14,229 nt of DNA from Chryseobacterium gleum (GTDB lineage Bacteria > Bacteroidota > Bacteroidia > Flavobacteriales_D > Crocinitomicaceae), in the NCBI GenBank assembly GCA_945877045.1, contig CAMCQW010000023.1, positions 1 through 14,229 on the forward strand. The letters are read 5' to 3'. The notes below the pieces were generated by a model. That model was not told the DNA's origin, ran no database searches, and saw only the letters and a list, made by a program, of their open reading frames with translations. Shown here one piece after another: positions 1-7,233 of this stretch (positions are counted from its first letter, which is position 1; each line of letters begins with the position of its first letter). Made by a program: the position numbers and the translations under genes.

Positions 1-914
1 ATAAAGTTCAATCGAGAACGGCGACTCTTGCCTTAAGCATGGATGGTGGCGGCGGTTTCGAAATTTGGCAATATACTTCACGGAATACTGAAAAAGCATC
101 CTTTCCGGTTCAAATGGGGGATTATGGAATTTATGCTTGTAAAATTAAATCCAGAGATGTCCAAAAGTCGTTTGATTATATGACAGGTAATAAGGCCGAC
201 ATTTTAGGCCCCCCAATGAAAGATGCTCTCGGATGCTGGTCATATTTTCTTCGTGATCCCAATGGTAATTTATTTCAAGTGGTGGAAAGTAAAAGTTGGT
301 TTAGTAATACCAAACACCCGTCTCATTGTGGCGGTATAGCTGGAGCTATTATTGGAGTTTCTGACATGGAAAAATCAATTGACTTTTATCAAGGTCTGCT
401 AAACTATGATGAACTTCAATTGGATGAGACAGGTGTTTTTGAAGACTTTTCTTTGCTTGATGGCGGAAACCGCCCAATGAGACGTGTTCGAATCTCTCAT
501 GAAAATGCACGGCGTGGACCATTCGCTCAGTTGTTAGGAACTAGTCAATTAGAACTGATTCAACTGTCCGATAATACGAATGCAAAGTCTATTTTTCAAG
601 ATCGAATGTGGGGAGATTGGGGATTTATTCATTTGTGTTTCGATGTGCAAGGAATGGATGTGTTGAAACAAGAATGTGCCGATAAGGGCTTTGCATTTAC
701 AGTTGATAGCGCAGAAACTTTTGATATGGGTGAAGCGGGTGGAAGGTTTTCTTATGTGGAAGATCCTGATGGTTCTTTGATTGAATTTGTTGAAACGCAT
801 AAAGTTCCAGTTATCAAAAAAATAGGGTGGTACATTCACTTGAAAAACAAAGCAAAGGGAAAGTTTTTACCTAGATGGATGCTTTTAGCTATGAGCTTTA
901 ACCGCGTAAAATAA
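1..914 (+). CDS. Two-domain VOC (glyoxalase/bleomycin-resistance fold) protein, 5'-partial
   Basis: The frame is open from base 3 to the TAA at 912-914 with no upstream stop, so the Met codon at 39 is probably internal and the true start lies left of the window. About 303 residues are visible. They show the repeated half-modules of the vicinal oxygen chelate fold: the end of module 1 (GGGGFEIWQYTSR), module 2 ending DPNGNLFQVVE, module 3 starting GVSDMEKSIDFY, and module 4 with GFIHLCFDV and EDPDGSLIEFVE. Counting the Met at base 39 as residue 1, module 4 keeps the typical metal ligands His198 and Glu249; modules 2 and 3 have Ala and Gly where His would sit. A basic tail of about 35 residues follows the last module. 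VOC proteins include lyases, dioxygenases and isomerases, and the substrate cannot be read from this sequence. The gene is convergent with the serine hydrolase gene, with 2 bases between the stop codons. Confidence 0.85.
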   Translation, partial: KVQSRTATLALSMDGGGGFEIWQYTSRNTEKASFPVQMGDYGIYACKIKSRDVQKSFDYMTGNKADILGPPMKDALGCWSYFLRDPNGNLFQVVESKSWFSNTKHPSHCGGIAGAIIGVSDMEKSIDFYQGLLNYDELQLDETGVFEDFSLLDGGNRPMRRVRISHENARRGPFAQLLGTSQLELIQLSDNTNAKSIFQDRMWGDWGFIHLCFDVQGMDVLKQECADKGFAFTVDSAETFDMGEAGGRFSYVEDPDGSLIEFVETHKVPVIKKIGWYIHLKNKAKGKFLPRWMLLAMSFNRVK

Positions 915-916
915 GT

Positions 917-2815
917 CTATTTTTTTCTAGAATTCACCGCTTCATAAACTACATGTTGTATCTTGGTGCGTATGCCCATGTCTCTTAATTTCCAATTTTC
1001 TTGGTCTGGATTAACACGGTTGGATAAAAATATAAATACTACTTCGTCCTTTGGATCAGCCCAAGCTAAGGTGCCGGTAAATCCAGAATGTCCAAAACTG
1101 ACGGAGGATGCTAATTCATCGCAGGTTCCGCCGCCACTGGCATTTGGCCTATCGAAACCCGCCCCCCTTTTATTGCCCGGAAATTGAACTCGTGTAAAAT
1201 CGTTGATGGTTTTTTCACTGAAAAATTTCAGGCCAGCATATTCTCCCTTGTTTAAAAATAATTGCATGATACTGGCTAAATCAGTTGCATTAGAAAAAAA
1301 TCCGGCATGTCCTGCAACTCCACCAAGCATTGCTGCCCCCGGATCGTGTACATATCCATGAATCAATTGTTTTCTAAAAGTCTTGTCATTTTCTGTTGGT
1401 GCTATTTGTGCCTTTGAGAAAAAATTTAAGGGTAGGTAGCGCGCATACCTAAGGCCCATTGGCATGTAAATGGTAGATAGTAAATAATCGTTTTGTTTCT
1501 GTTGTACAATCTTTTCATTGATTTTTTGAATAAAATAAAAGCACAAATCCGAATACTCATATTTCTTGATTCCTAAGGGTGTATTTATAATCTGCTTATA
1601 CATAGTGTCAACATAATCATTTCTCATATAAATTCCGTCAGCAACCTTTAAGTCGTAGCCTGCTTTTTTATCAGTAGCGAAAATAGATGGAAGCAGGGTT
1701 CCATTGCTCATCGATTTGCTGTAAAATTTAATAAATGGTGTTAGCCCGGCTTGATGTGCTAACATCTCTCGGATATTAATTTGGGCGTATGGTCCATTGC
1801 CTGTTACTTCAGGGATGTAGTAGCCTAAATTTTTGTCAATGTCAACTAATCCTTTGTCGACTAAATGCATCGTTAGTAAAGTTGAAGCAGCAATTTTTGT
1901 AATGGAGGCAATATCGTATACATCTGTATTGCTGACGTTTTCGCCATTTTTCGTTTGTTGACCAAAACTTTTTCTGTAAATTATGGCCCCTTTGACAGCA
2001 ACCACGATTTGACATCCTGGATAAGCGCCGTCTTCAATTCCTTTTAGGGCAATCTCATCGATTTGCTTTAGTTTAATCGGGCTAATACCCAAGTCTTCCG
2101 CTTGGCCGAATTTTAATCGCCCATTTGTTTTGGTGCTAATGCCATCGCCCACTTTAAAATCACCAATGTCTTTTGTTAGTTTTCCTTGTGCTGCAGTGGC
2201 TCCAAATAGAAGTTGTGCAACTCGGTTTTGTGCTAAATAATGGTTTTCTTTCGCCCAAATAACTACATCAACTCTTGCTAGATTTAGGTTTTTGAAGACT
2301 TGTTCGTTTCCAAATAGTATCAGAATTTTGATTTGTGATGAGGGGAGTTTATCTAGAATTCCTAGATTTTCAATATCAATATTATTTTCAGCCCCTTTCG
2401 TGCCCGTAGCGTGCAAGGAGATGATGCAAATTTCACTTGCCTTAATTCTGTTGATACTTGTGTCGCTGCATTCGCTGAATGAGGAATACTGAGAAATTTT
2501 CGCGTCTGCGAAAAGACCAATGGTTTCGTGAAAATTTTTAGCTGGGCCTCCTAGGCTGATCGCAGAAAGTTGGCGATTTAATTTTCCAATAGGTAAGCAT
2601 AAGTCCCTGTTTTTTAATAGGACAATGGCTTTTTCAATAGCACTTGCTTGTTCAGATTCACTAAGTTTATTCAAAGGAATCAATTCTTCACTATACCAAA
2701 CTTTAGGATCATTAGAAAATTTAAGAGTTAAATTATCCTTGGTTTTGTTAATGCAAAAAGATAGGGTAATCAGGGTTCCTACTATGAACAATAAGGAAAG
2801 AAATATTTTTTTCAT
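917..2815 (-). CDS. Exported serine hydrolase (class C beta-lactamase fold) with an N-terminal GH3_C-like domain
   Basis: This 632-residue protein starts with a hydrophobic export signal (residues 4-20) followed by Cys21; the LSFC context is a poor lipobox, so lipidation is uncertain. Residues 240-625 form a beta-lactamase/transpeptidase-like serine hydrolase. The nucleophile motif is Ser304-I-T-Lys307, the second motif Tyr421-S-D, and the third His576-S-G in place of KTG. Residues about 50-240 resemble the GH3 C-terminal alpha/beta domain: AIVLLKNRDLCLPI, ILILFGN, and AQLLFGATAAQGKL followed by the linker GDGISTKTNGRLKF. That is the arrangement of long Bacteroidota GH3/beta-lactamase fusions acting on cell-wall sugars or peptides, but here the GH3 TIM barrel that should precede it is absent. 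The likely site is periplasm or outer membrane; the substrate (peptidoglycan fragment, ester or D-amino peptide) is unknown. It is divergent from pckA. The family call is strong; the precise role is not determined. Confidence 0.9.
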   Translation of the reverse strand: MKKIFLSLLFIVGTLITLSFCINKTKDNLTLKFSNDPKVWYSEELIPLNKLSESEQASAIEKAIVLLKNRDLCLPIGKLNRQLSAISLGGPAKNFHETIGLFADAKISQYSSFSECSDTSINRIKASEICIISLHATGTKGAENNIDIENLGILDKLPSSQIKILILFGNEQVFKNLNLARVDVVIWAKENHYLAQNRVAQLLFGATAAQGKLTKDIGDFKVGDGISTKTNGRLKFGQAEDLGISPIKLKQIDEIALKGIEDGAYPGCQIVVAVKGAIIYRKSFGQQTKNGENVSNTDVYDIASITKIAASTLLTMHLVDKGLVDIDKNLGYYIPEVTGNGPYAQINIREMLAHQAGLTPFIKFYSKSMSNGTLLPSIFATDKKAGYDLKVADGIYMRNDYVDTMYKQIINTPLGIKKYEYSDLCFYFIQKINEKIVQQKQNDYLLSTIYMPMGLRYARYLPLNFFSKAQIAPTENDKTFRKQLIHGYVHDPGAAMLGGVAGHAGFFSNATDLASIMQLFLNKGEYAGLKFFSEKTINDFTRVQFPGNKRGAGFDRPNASGGGTCDELASSVSFGHSGFTGTLAWADPKDEVVFIFLSNRVNPDQENWKLRDMGIRTKIQHVVYEAVNSRKK

Positions 2816-3073
2816 AATTTAAGTTGTGATCAGTAAAATTAATAGTTTATGGCGTGCTTAACAATTTTCTATCCAACTTTACTACTGTTTAGAATGTAAG
2901 TGTCATTTTTTCACTTGGATAATGTAAGTATAAAAAGTGAATACGCTTAAATTATTTCTCAACACATGCTATTTATAGTGTTGGTAAATACTTAGCGCTT
3001 TTTTTTTCTAATCGCTAACTTTCAGCTAATTTTGTATTCAGTTTTATTACGTTTTTATTAACTTAAGTTTAAA
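2816..3073. promoter_or_regulatory. Divergent intergenic region between the serine hydrolase and pckA
   Basis: This AT-rich 258-base gap must carry the promoters of both divergent genes. A 9-base direct repeat, AATGTAAGT, lies at 2893-2901 and 2921-2929 (28-base period). The sequence AAGTG occurs at 2898-2902 and 2935-2939, with its complement CACTT at 2912-2916, which may mark an operator. A T-rich stretch occupies about 2999-3007. No ORF, tRNA or riboswitch-like fold was recognised. The closest hydrolase-side -7 candidate is an imperfect TAAAGTTG on the minus strand at 2874-2881. Confidence 0.4.
3027..3034 (+). promoter_or_regulatory. Bacteroidota -7 promoter element for pckA
   Basis: TAATTTTG matches the Bacteroidota primary-sigma consensus TAnnTTTG exactly. 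With transcription starting about 7 bases after its last base, the leader would be about 33 bases to the pckA ATG at 3074. The matching -33 TTG is weak (T-rich at about 2999-3007), so the call rests on the -7 element. Confidence 0.5.
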
Positions 3074-4684
3074 ATGGCAAAAATTGGAAGTTTTGGGGAT
3101 TCAGCAGATTTATCCTCCAGCATTGGCTTAAAGAATTTAGAAAATGAATTCTGGAATCTTAGCCCTGCTGAATTAATCGAAGATTGTATTTTAAGTGGCG
3201 ATGGTATGTTGACCGATACAGGCGCCTTGGCTATTGAAACAGGTGAATTTACTGGTCGGTCCCCCAAAGATAGGTTTATCGTAAGAGATGAAATTACGGA
3301 TGCTGCCGTTTGGTGGGGAGATGTTAATATTGCTTTTCAAGCGGATAAATTTGATGCGCTTTACAGCAAAATGACATCGTTTTTAGAAGGAAAGGATATA
3401 TATGTGCGTGATGTTTTTGCTTGTGCGGATCCGTCATATCGAATGAATATTAGGGTGGTAACCGAATTGCCTTGGTCTAGTTTGTTTGCTCACAATATGT
3501 TTTTGCGACCTGAACACGATGAGTTAAAAAGTTTCAAAGCGGATTGGCACATCGTATGCGTTCCTTCTTTTGAAGCAAATCCTGCAGAGGACGGAACACG
3601 TCAAGCTAATTTTGCAATCTTAAATTTTACAAAAAAAATTATATTAATCGGTGGAACTGGTTATACCGGAGAAATTAAGAAAGGAATTTTTTCAGCTTTG
3701 AATTTTATTCTTCCACATGAGAAAAAGGTGCTTTCTATGCATTGTTCTGCTAACATTGGACAAGAAGGTGATACGGCTATTTTCTTTGGACTTTCAGGAA
3801 CTGGAAAAACAACTTTGTCTTCCGATCCAAATAGGCGTTTAATTGGCGATGATGAACACGGATGGTCTGATCAATCTGTTTTCAACTTCGAAGGTGGTTG
3901 TTACGCAAAGACAATTGATTTATCGAAAGAAAAAGAGCCGCAAATATATGATGCTATTCGCTTTGGTGCTCTTTTAGAAAATATAGGATTCGAAGCTGAG
4001 TCTTCTACACCGAATTATGCCGACGGTTCTTTAACTGAAAATACTCGGGTTTCTTATCCAATAAATTACATTGATAATATCGTTGTTCCTTCAATAGGAA
4101 CGGCGCCCAAAAACATCTTTTTCCTTACAGCGGATGCCTTTGGTGTCTTGCCTCCAATTTCAAAACTTTCTCCAGCGCAAGCGATGTATCATTTTATGTC
4201 TGGCTATACCGCAAAGGTGGCTGGCACAGAAGTCGGAATTACAGAGCCTACAACAACTTTTTCTGCTGGTTTTGGCGCCGCTTTCTTGCCTCTTCATCCA
4301 GCGAAATATGCTAAATTATTGGGCGATAAATTAGCGGATTCTAATTGCAAGGTTTGGTTGATTAACACAGGATGGACAGGTGGTGCTTATGGTACAGGTA
4401 GCCGAATGAAATTAGGGTATACCCGCGCTATGATTACGGCAGCATTAACAGGAAAGTTGGATCAGGTTGATTATTCGACCTTGTCATTATTTGAGTTAGA
4501 ATTCCCGACAACGTGTGATGGCGTTCCTTCAGAATTGTTGAATCCACGAAACACATGGGCAGATTCTTCTAATTATGATGAAACTGCCAATAATCTTGCC
4601 GCTAAGTTTGTAAAAAACTTTGAAAAATTTGCCTTGGAATCCAGCCCTGAAATTCTTGCTGCAGCGCCGAAAGTATTAGCGTAA
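3074..4684 (+). CDS. pckA: Phosphoenolpyruvate carboxykinase (ATP)
   Basis: PckA interconverts oxaloacetate + ATP and PEP + ADP + CO2 in the cytosol, and is the entry to gluconeogenesis or, in some Bacteroidota, a CO2-fixing step. The 536-residue product has the full family length and all the diagnostic motifs: the substrate-binding RSPKDR at 62-67, the metal-site Lys203 (GEIKKG) and His223 (SMHCSAN), the kinase-1a P-loop GLSGTGKT at 239-246, and kinase-2 IGDDEHGW at 257-264 with the metal-binding Asp pair. The P-loop form and length identify the ATP-dependent class rather than the GTP class. The chosen ATG (MAKIGSFGDS) sits about 33 bases below a plausible transcription start. No terminator hairpin is visible before cysD, so some read-through into cysDN is possible although cysD has its own candidate promoter. 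Confidence 0.97.
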   Translation: MAKIGSFGDSADLSSSIGLKNLENEFWNLSPAELIEDCILSGDGMLTDTGALAIETGEFTGRSPKDRFIVRDEITDAAVWWGDVNIAFQADKFDALYSKMTSFLEGKDIYVRDVFACADPSYRMNIRVVTELPWSSLFAHNMFLRPEHDELKSFKADWHIVCVPSFEANPAEDGTRQANFAILNFTKKIILIGGTGYTGEIKKGIFSALNFILPHEKKVLSMHCSANIGQEGDTAIFFGLSGTGKTTLSSDPNRRLIGDDEHGWSDQSVFNFEGGCYAKTIDLSKEKEPQIYDAIRFGALLENIGFEAESSTPNYADGSLTENTRVSYPINYIDNIVVPSIGTAPKNIFFLTADAFGVLPPISKLSPAQAMYHFMSGYTAKVAGTEVGITEPTTTFSAGFGAAFLPLHPAKYAKLLGDKLADSNCKVWLINTGWTGGAYGTGSRMKLGYTRAMITAALTGKLDQVDYSTLSLFELEFPTTCDGVPSELLNPRNTWADSSNYDETANNLAAKFVKNFEKFALESSPEILAAAPKVLA

Positions 4685-4754
4685 AATTAAACTGTTTGTC
4701 CCAATTTCTCTATGCTTAATGGATGATGTTGTGCCTGTCGCCATAAATATTACG

Positions 4755-4762
4755 TACATTTG
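4755..4762 (+). promoter_or_regulatory. Bacteroidota -7 promoter element for cysDN
   Basis: TACATTTG fits TAnnTTTG. A TTG at 4729-4731 lies 23 bases upstream, at the loose end of accepted spacing. The predicted start of transcription is near 4769, leaving only about 5 bases before the cysD ATG at 4774 and no room for a ribosome-binding site or a riboswitch. Confidence 0.5.
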
Positions 4763-4773
4763 ATATAGTTCCC

Positions 4774-5676
4774 ATGTCTATGGATTATTTGGATTTTTTA
4801 GAGTCAGAAGCTATTTTTATTCTTCGTGAAACAGCGGCACAGTTCAAGCGACCTGTTCTTTTGTTTAGTGGCGGAAAAGATAGTATTTGCATGGTTCACC
4901 TATGTAAAAAAGCATTTTTTCCAGGGAAATTTCCTTTTCCACTAATGCACATAGACACGGGGCATAATTTCCCTGAAGCGCTCGAATTTCGCGATGCGCT
5001 AGTAAAAGAATTGGAAGAGAATTTAATCGTTCGGATGGTAGAAAAAACGATGATGAATAAAGGTATTAAAGACCTTGACCATAAATTTCCTTCTCGGAAT
5101 TCTTTTCAATCTTTTACACTTTTAGAGGCAATTGCAGAGTTTAACTTTGATGCGTGTATCGGTGGGGCTAGGAGGGATGAGGAAAAAGCACGCGCGAAAG
5201 AAAGGGTGTTCTCGTTAAGAGATAATACGGGAAAATGGAATCCAACTAATCAGCGTCCAGAAGTGTGGAATATCGTAAATGGTTTTCTGAAGGAAGGGGA
5301 AAATATGCGTGTTTTTCCACTTTCTAATTGGACGGAATTAGATGTTTGGGCCTATATTCAGCGTGAAAATATCTCGCTCCCTTCTTTATATTTTGCGCAT
5401 GATCGTACATGTATAAAGACAAACGAAGGACATTTGATGAATGTGAATGAGTTTGTTAAGATAAGCCCATCAGATGAGGTGATTACTGAAAGGGTTCGCT
5501 ATCGTACTGTGGGCGATATGACTTGTACCGCAGCAGTAAAAAGTTCCGCTTCTACGGTGGTTGAAATTATTAAAGAATTAAAAAACTCTAAAATTTCTGA
5601 ACGCGGCGCTACTAGAATTGATGATCGAATTAGCGAAGCAGGGATGGAGGACAGAAAAAAAGAAGGTTATTTTTAA
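4774..5676 (+). CDS. cysD: Sulfate adenylyltransferase subunit 2 (ATP sulfurylase small subunit)
   Basis: CysD is the adenylyl-transferring subunit of the CysDN ATP sulfurylase, which makes adenosine 5'-phosphosulfate (APS) from ATP and sulfate, coupled to GTP hydrolysis by CysN. The 300-residue product has the PP-loop SGGKDS at 32-37, the family motif GGARRDEEKARAKER at 130-144, and the conserved tail ending DRKKEGYF. Length is normal for the family. The start is taken at ATG 4774 (MSMDYLDF); a second in-frame ATG at 4780 is possible and would lengthen the very short predicted leader. The stop is 5 bases before the cysN start, so the two subunits are co-transcribed. No APS reductase, APS kinase or sulfate transporter lies in the window, so assimilation versus sulfate-ester formation cannot be decided here. 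Confidence 0.97.
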   Translation: MSMDYLDFLESEAIFILRETAAQFKRPVLLFSGGKDSICMVHLCKKAFFPGKFPFPLMHIDTGHNFPEALEFRDALVKELEENLIVRMVEKTMMNKGIKDLDHKFPSRNSFQSFTLLEAIAEFNFDACIGGARRDEEKARAKERVFSLRDNTGKWNPTNQRPEVWNIVNGFLKEGENMRVFPLSNWTELDVWAYIQRENISLPSLYFAHDRTCIKTNEGHLMNVNEFVKISPSDEVITERVRYRTVGDMTCTAAVKSSASTVVEIIKELKNSKISERGATRIDDRISEAGMEDRKKEGYF

Positions 5677-5681
5677 TTGTC

Positions 5682-6899
5682 ATGAAGCTAATACGACTAT
5701 TTACTGCTGGAAATGTTGATGATGGAAAAAGTACCTTGATAGGTCGTTTATTGATCGATTCCGGCGCGGTGTCAACGGATATTATTCAAGGACTTACAAA
5801 AGCAAACGAACTTGGAGAGCAAAAAACGGAAATCGATTTAGCGTTTTTAACGGATGGCTTAAGATCCGAGAGAGAGCTTGGGATTACCATTGACGTAGCC
5901 TATAAGTATTTTTCAACTCATACAAATAAATACATCATCGCGGATACACCGGGTCATTGGGAATATACCAGAAATATGTTCACAGGAGCTTCTCTTTGTG
6001 ATGTGGCGATTATTCTAGTGGATGTAACAATAGGAATCACAGAACAAACGAAACGTCATGCGTTAATTGCTTCGTTATTGCGTGTGAAACAAATCGTTTT
6101 TGCGATTAATAAAATGGACTTAATCAATTATGATGAAGCTGTTTTTGAAGAGATTAAGACTTCTTTGCTTGGTTTATCAAAAAAAATAAAAATTATTTCG
6201 CCAACTGTTTTGCCCATGAGTGCTTTGAAAGGGGAGAATGTTGTCAATAAATCGAATGTTCTTTCTTGGTTTAAAGGCCCAACTTTGTTTGATTATTTGG
6301 AAAATAGCCCGCAAGACAAAGAACTGGAAACTCCCCGAATACGATACCAAGTTCAATACCTTATTCATGTAAATAAGTCAATTACTTATGCTGGTCGAAT
6401 TGATCAAGGTGTATTTGAGGTAGGACAAGAGGTTCTAATGTTGCCTAAGGGGAAAAATGTAGTCATTAAAGAAATAATTCATAACACTCAATCTGTCAAA
6501 CTTGCGGAAAGTGGAAACGCTGTTTCTATTTGTTTTGAGAATGAAACTGAGATAAAAAGAGGCGATTTGTTTTCTGATTTGATTAATCCACCAAGAATAG
6601 GTAATCGCTTCACGGCTGATATTTGTTGGATGTCAGAATTTAATAGCGTTTCTCAAACTAACTATATCATTCAGATTGGCGCTGTTAGTCTGCGCGCTAA
6701 GTTGCTTTGTATTCGTGAAAAAAAACTAGAAAACAGGCTAGTTTCGGATGATTTAATGCTAAACGATATTGCCACGGTGGATATCGAAACGGAACATGAA
6801 ATTGTATTTGATCGTTTTGAAGATGCGAAAGAAACAGGAAGTTTTATATTGATCGACCCGGTACTTTTTACCACGATCGCAGCAGGAATAATAATTTAA
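5682..6899 (+). CDS. cysN: Sulfate adenylyltransferase subunit 1 (GTPase large subunit)
   Basis: CysN is the EF-Tu-like GTPase that drives APS synthesis by CysD. The 405-residue product shows G1 GNVDDGKS at 10-17, the CysN-type switch I region (LAFLTDGLRSERELGITID, 53-71), G3 DTPGH at 88-92 and G4 NKMD at 143-146. Beta-barrel domains II and III follow, ending in FILIDPVLFTTIAAG. The LTDGLRSERE signature separates it from EF-Tu and SelB. There is no C-terminal APS kinase (CysC) domain: the protein ends at residue 405, somewhat shorter than the E. coli protein. It lies 5 bases after cysD in the same operon. Its stop is followed by the hairpin that terminates the opposite rpmH transcript; that hairpin has no U-tract in the cysN direction, so it may stop cysDN transcription only weakly. 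Confidence 0.96.
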   Translation: MKLIRLFTAGNVDDGKSTLIGRLLIDSGAVSTDIIQGLTKANELGEQKTEIDLAFLTDGLRSERELGITIDVAYKYFSTHTNKYIIADTPGHWEYTRNMFTGASLCDVAIILVDVTIGITEQTKRHALIASLLRVKQIVFAINKMDLINYDEAVFEEIKTSLLGLSKKIKIISPTVLPMSALKGENVVNKSNVLSWFKGPTLFDYLENSPQDKELETPRIRYQVQYLIHVNKSITYAGRIDQGVFEVGQEVLMLPKGKNVVIKEIIHNTQSVKLAESGNAVSICFENETEIKRGDLFSDLINPPRIGNRFTADICWMSEFNSVSQTNYIIQIGAVSLRAKLLCIREKKLENRLVSDDLMLNDIATVDIETEHEIVFDRFEDAKETGSFILIDPVLFTTIAAGIII

Positions 6900-6902
6900 C
6901 TC

Positions 6903-6930
6903 AAAAAAAAACCTCGGATAAACCGAGGTT
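6903..6930 (-). terminator. Intrinsic terminator of rpmH
   Basis: A perfect 8-bp stem (AACCTCGG at 6910-6917 with CCGAGGTT at 6923-6930) closes a 5-base loop. On the minus strand it is followed by a run of Ts, the complement of the A-run at 6903-6911. This is a canonical rho-independent terminator placed 5 bases after the rpmH stop codon. Confidence 0.9.
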
Positions 6931-6935
6931 AATAA

Positions 6936-7094
6936 TTATCTTTTGTGTAGACCTTCGTCTGAAACACTTAATTTCTTTCTGCCCTTTCTCCTTCGCGCAG
7001 TAATAACTCTACGGCCATTTTTTGTAGCCATTCTACTTCTGAAACCATGTTTGTTTCTTCTTTTTCTTACTGAGGGTTGGAATGTTCTTTTCAT
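6936..7094 (-). CDS. rpmH: 50S ribosomal protein L34
   Basis: This 52-codon gene encodes the small, strongly basic L34 protein of the large ribosomal subunit. The product begins MKRTFQPSVRKRRNKHGFR, the near-universal L34 N-terminus, continues with RMATKNGRRV and an Arg/Lys-rich stretch, and ends with the acidic-basic tail VSDEGLHKR usual in Bacteroidota. ATG is at 7094-7092 and TAA at 6938-6936. A well-formed promoter lies upstream and a strong terminator immediately downstream, so the gene is a single-gene transcription unit. Unlike the classic arrangement, rnpA does not follow it and dnaA is not adjacent. It is convergent with cysN and divergent from the ABC exporter gene. Confidence 0.97.
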   Translation of the reverse strand: MKRTFQPSVRKRRNKHGFRSRMATKNGRRVITARRRKGRKKLSVSDEGLHKR

Positions 7095-7131
7095 CGTATA
7101 ATATCCTTAAAAACTTTCAAATTTCGGAATG

Positions 7132-7161
7132 CAAAGATAGGGTTTTTTCGCATAAATCAAA
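7132..7161 (-). promoter_or_regulatory. rpmH promoter (-33 and -7 elements)
   Basis: On the minus strand, TTTG (7161-7158) is followed after 18 bases by TATCTTTG (7139-7132). This is a full match to the Bacteroidota promoter architecture TTTG-N(about 19)-TAnnTTTG. The predicted start near 7125 gives a leader of about 30 bases. It is the best-formed promoter in the window. Confidence 0.75.
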
Positions 7162-7210
7162 TTCTTTTATTAAAAAAAATAAAAATTTCAAATTAAATCA
7201 TAAAGCAAGT

Positions 7211-7218
7211 TAATTTTG
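7211..7218 (+). promoter_or_regulatory. -7 promoter element of the ABC exporter operon
   Basis: TAATTTTG matches TAnnTTTG. The predicted start is near 7225, about 9 bases before the ATG at 7234. The -33 element is weak (TTTC at 7186-7189). Because this element overlaps the TTG codon at 7216, it argues that the longer TTG-initiated reading is not the real start. Confidence 0.55.
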
Positions 7219-7233
7219 TACCAAATTAATAAG

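Noticed and set aside
549..839. 96-residue minus-strand open frame inside the VOC gene
   Set aside because: It overlaps the conserved VOC modules and has no features of its own.
4685..4773. Possible sulfur or SAM riboswitch upstream of cysD
   Set aside because: The gap is only 89 bases, has no recognisable multi-helix fold, and the candidate promoter sits about 12-19 bases from the start codon.
5682..6899. cysN as a translation factor (EF-Tu/SelB) or CysNC fusion
   Set aside because: The LTDGLRSERE signature and its place after cysD identify CysN; the protein ends before any APS-kinase domain.
6910..6930. The cysN/rpmH inverted repeat as a protein-binding operator
   Set aside because: The GC-rich 8-bp stem plus U-tract placed immediately after rpmH is fully explained as a rho-independent terminator.
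7216..7233. TTG-initiated six-residue N-terminal extension of the ABC exporter
   Set aside because: The TTG lies inside the TAATTTTG promoter element (7211-7218), so it would not be on the mRNA; ATG 7234 starts a typical MSEAKK sequence.
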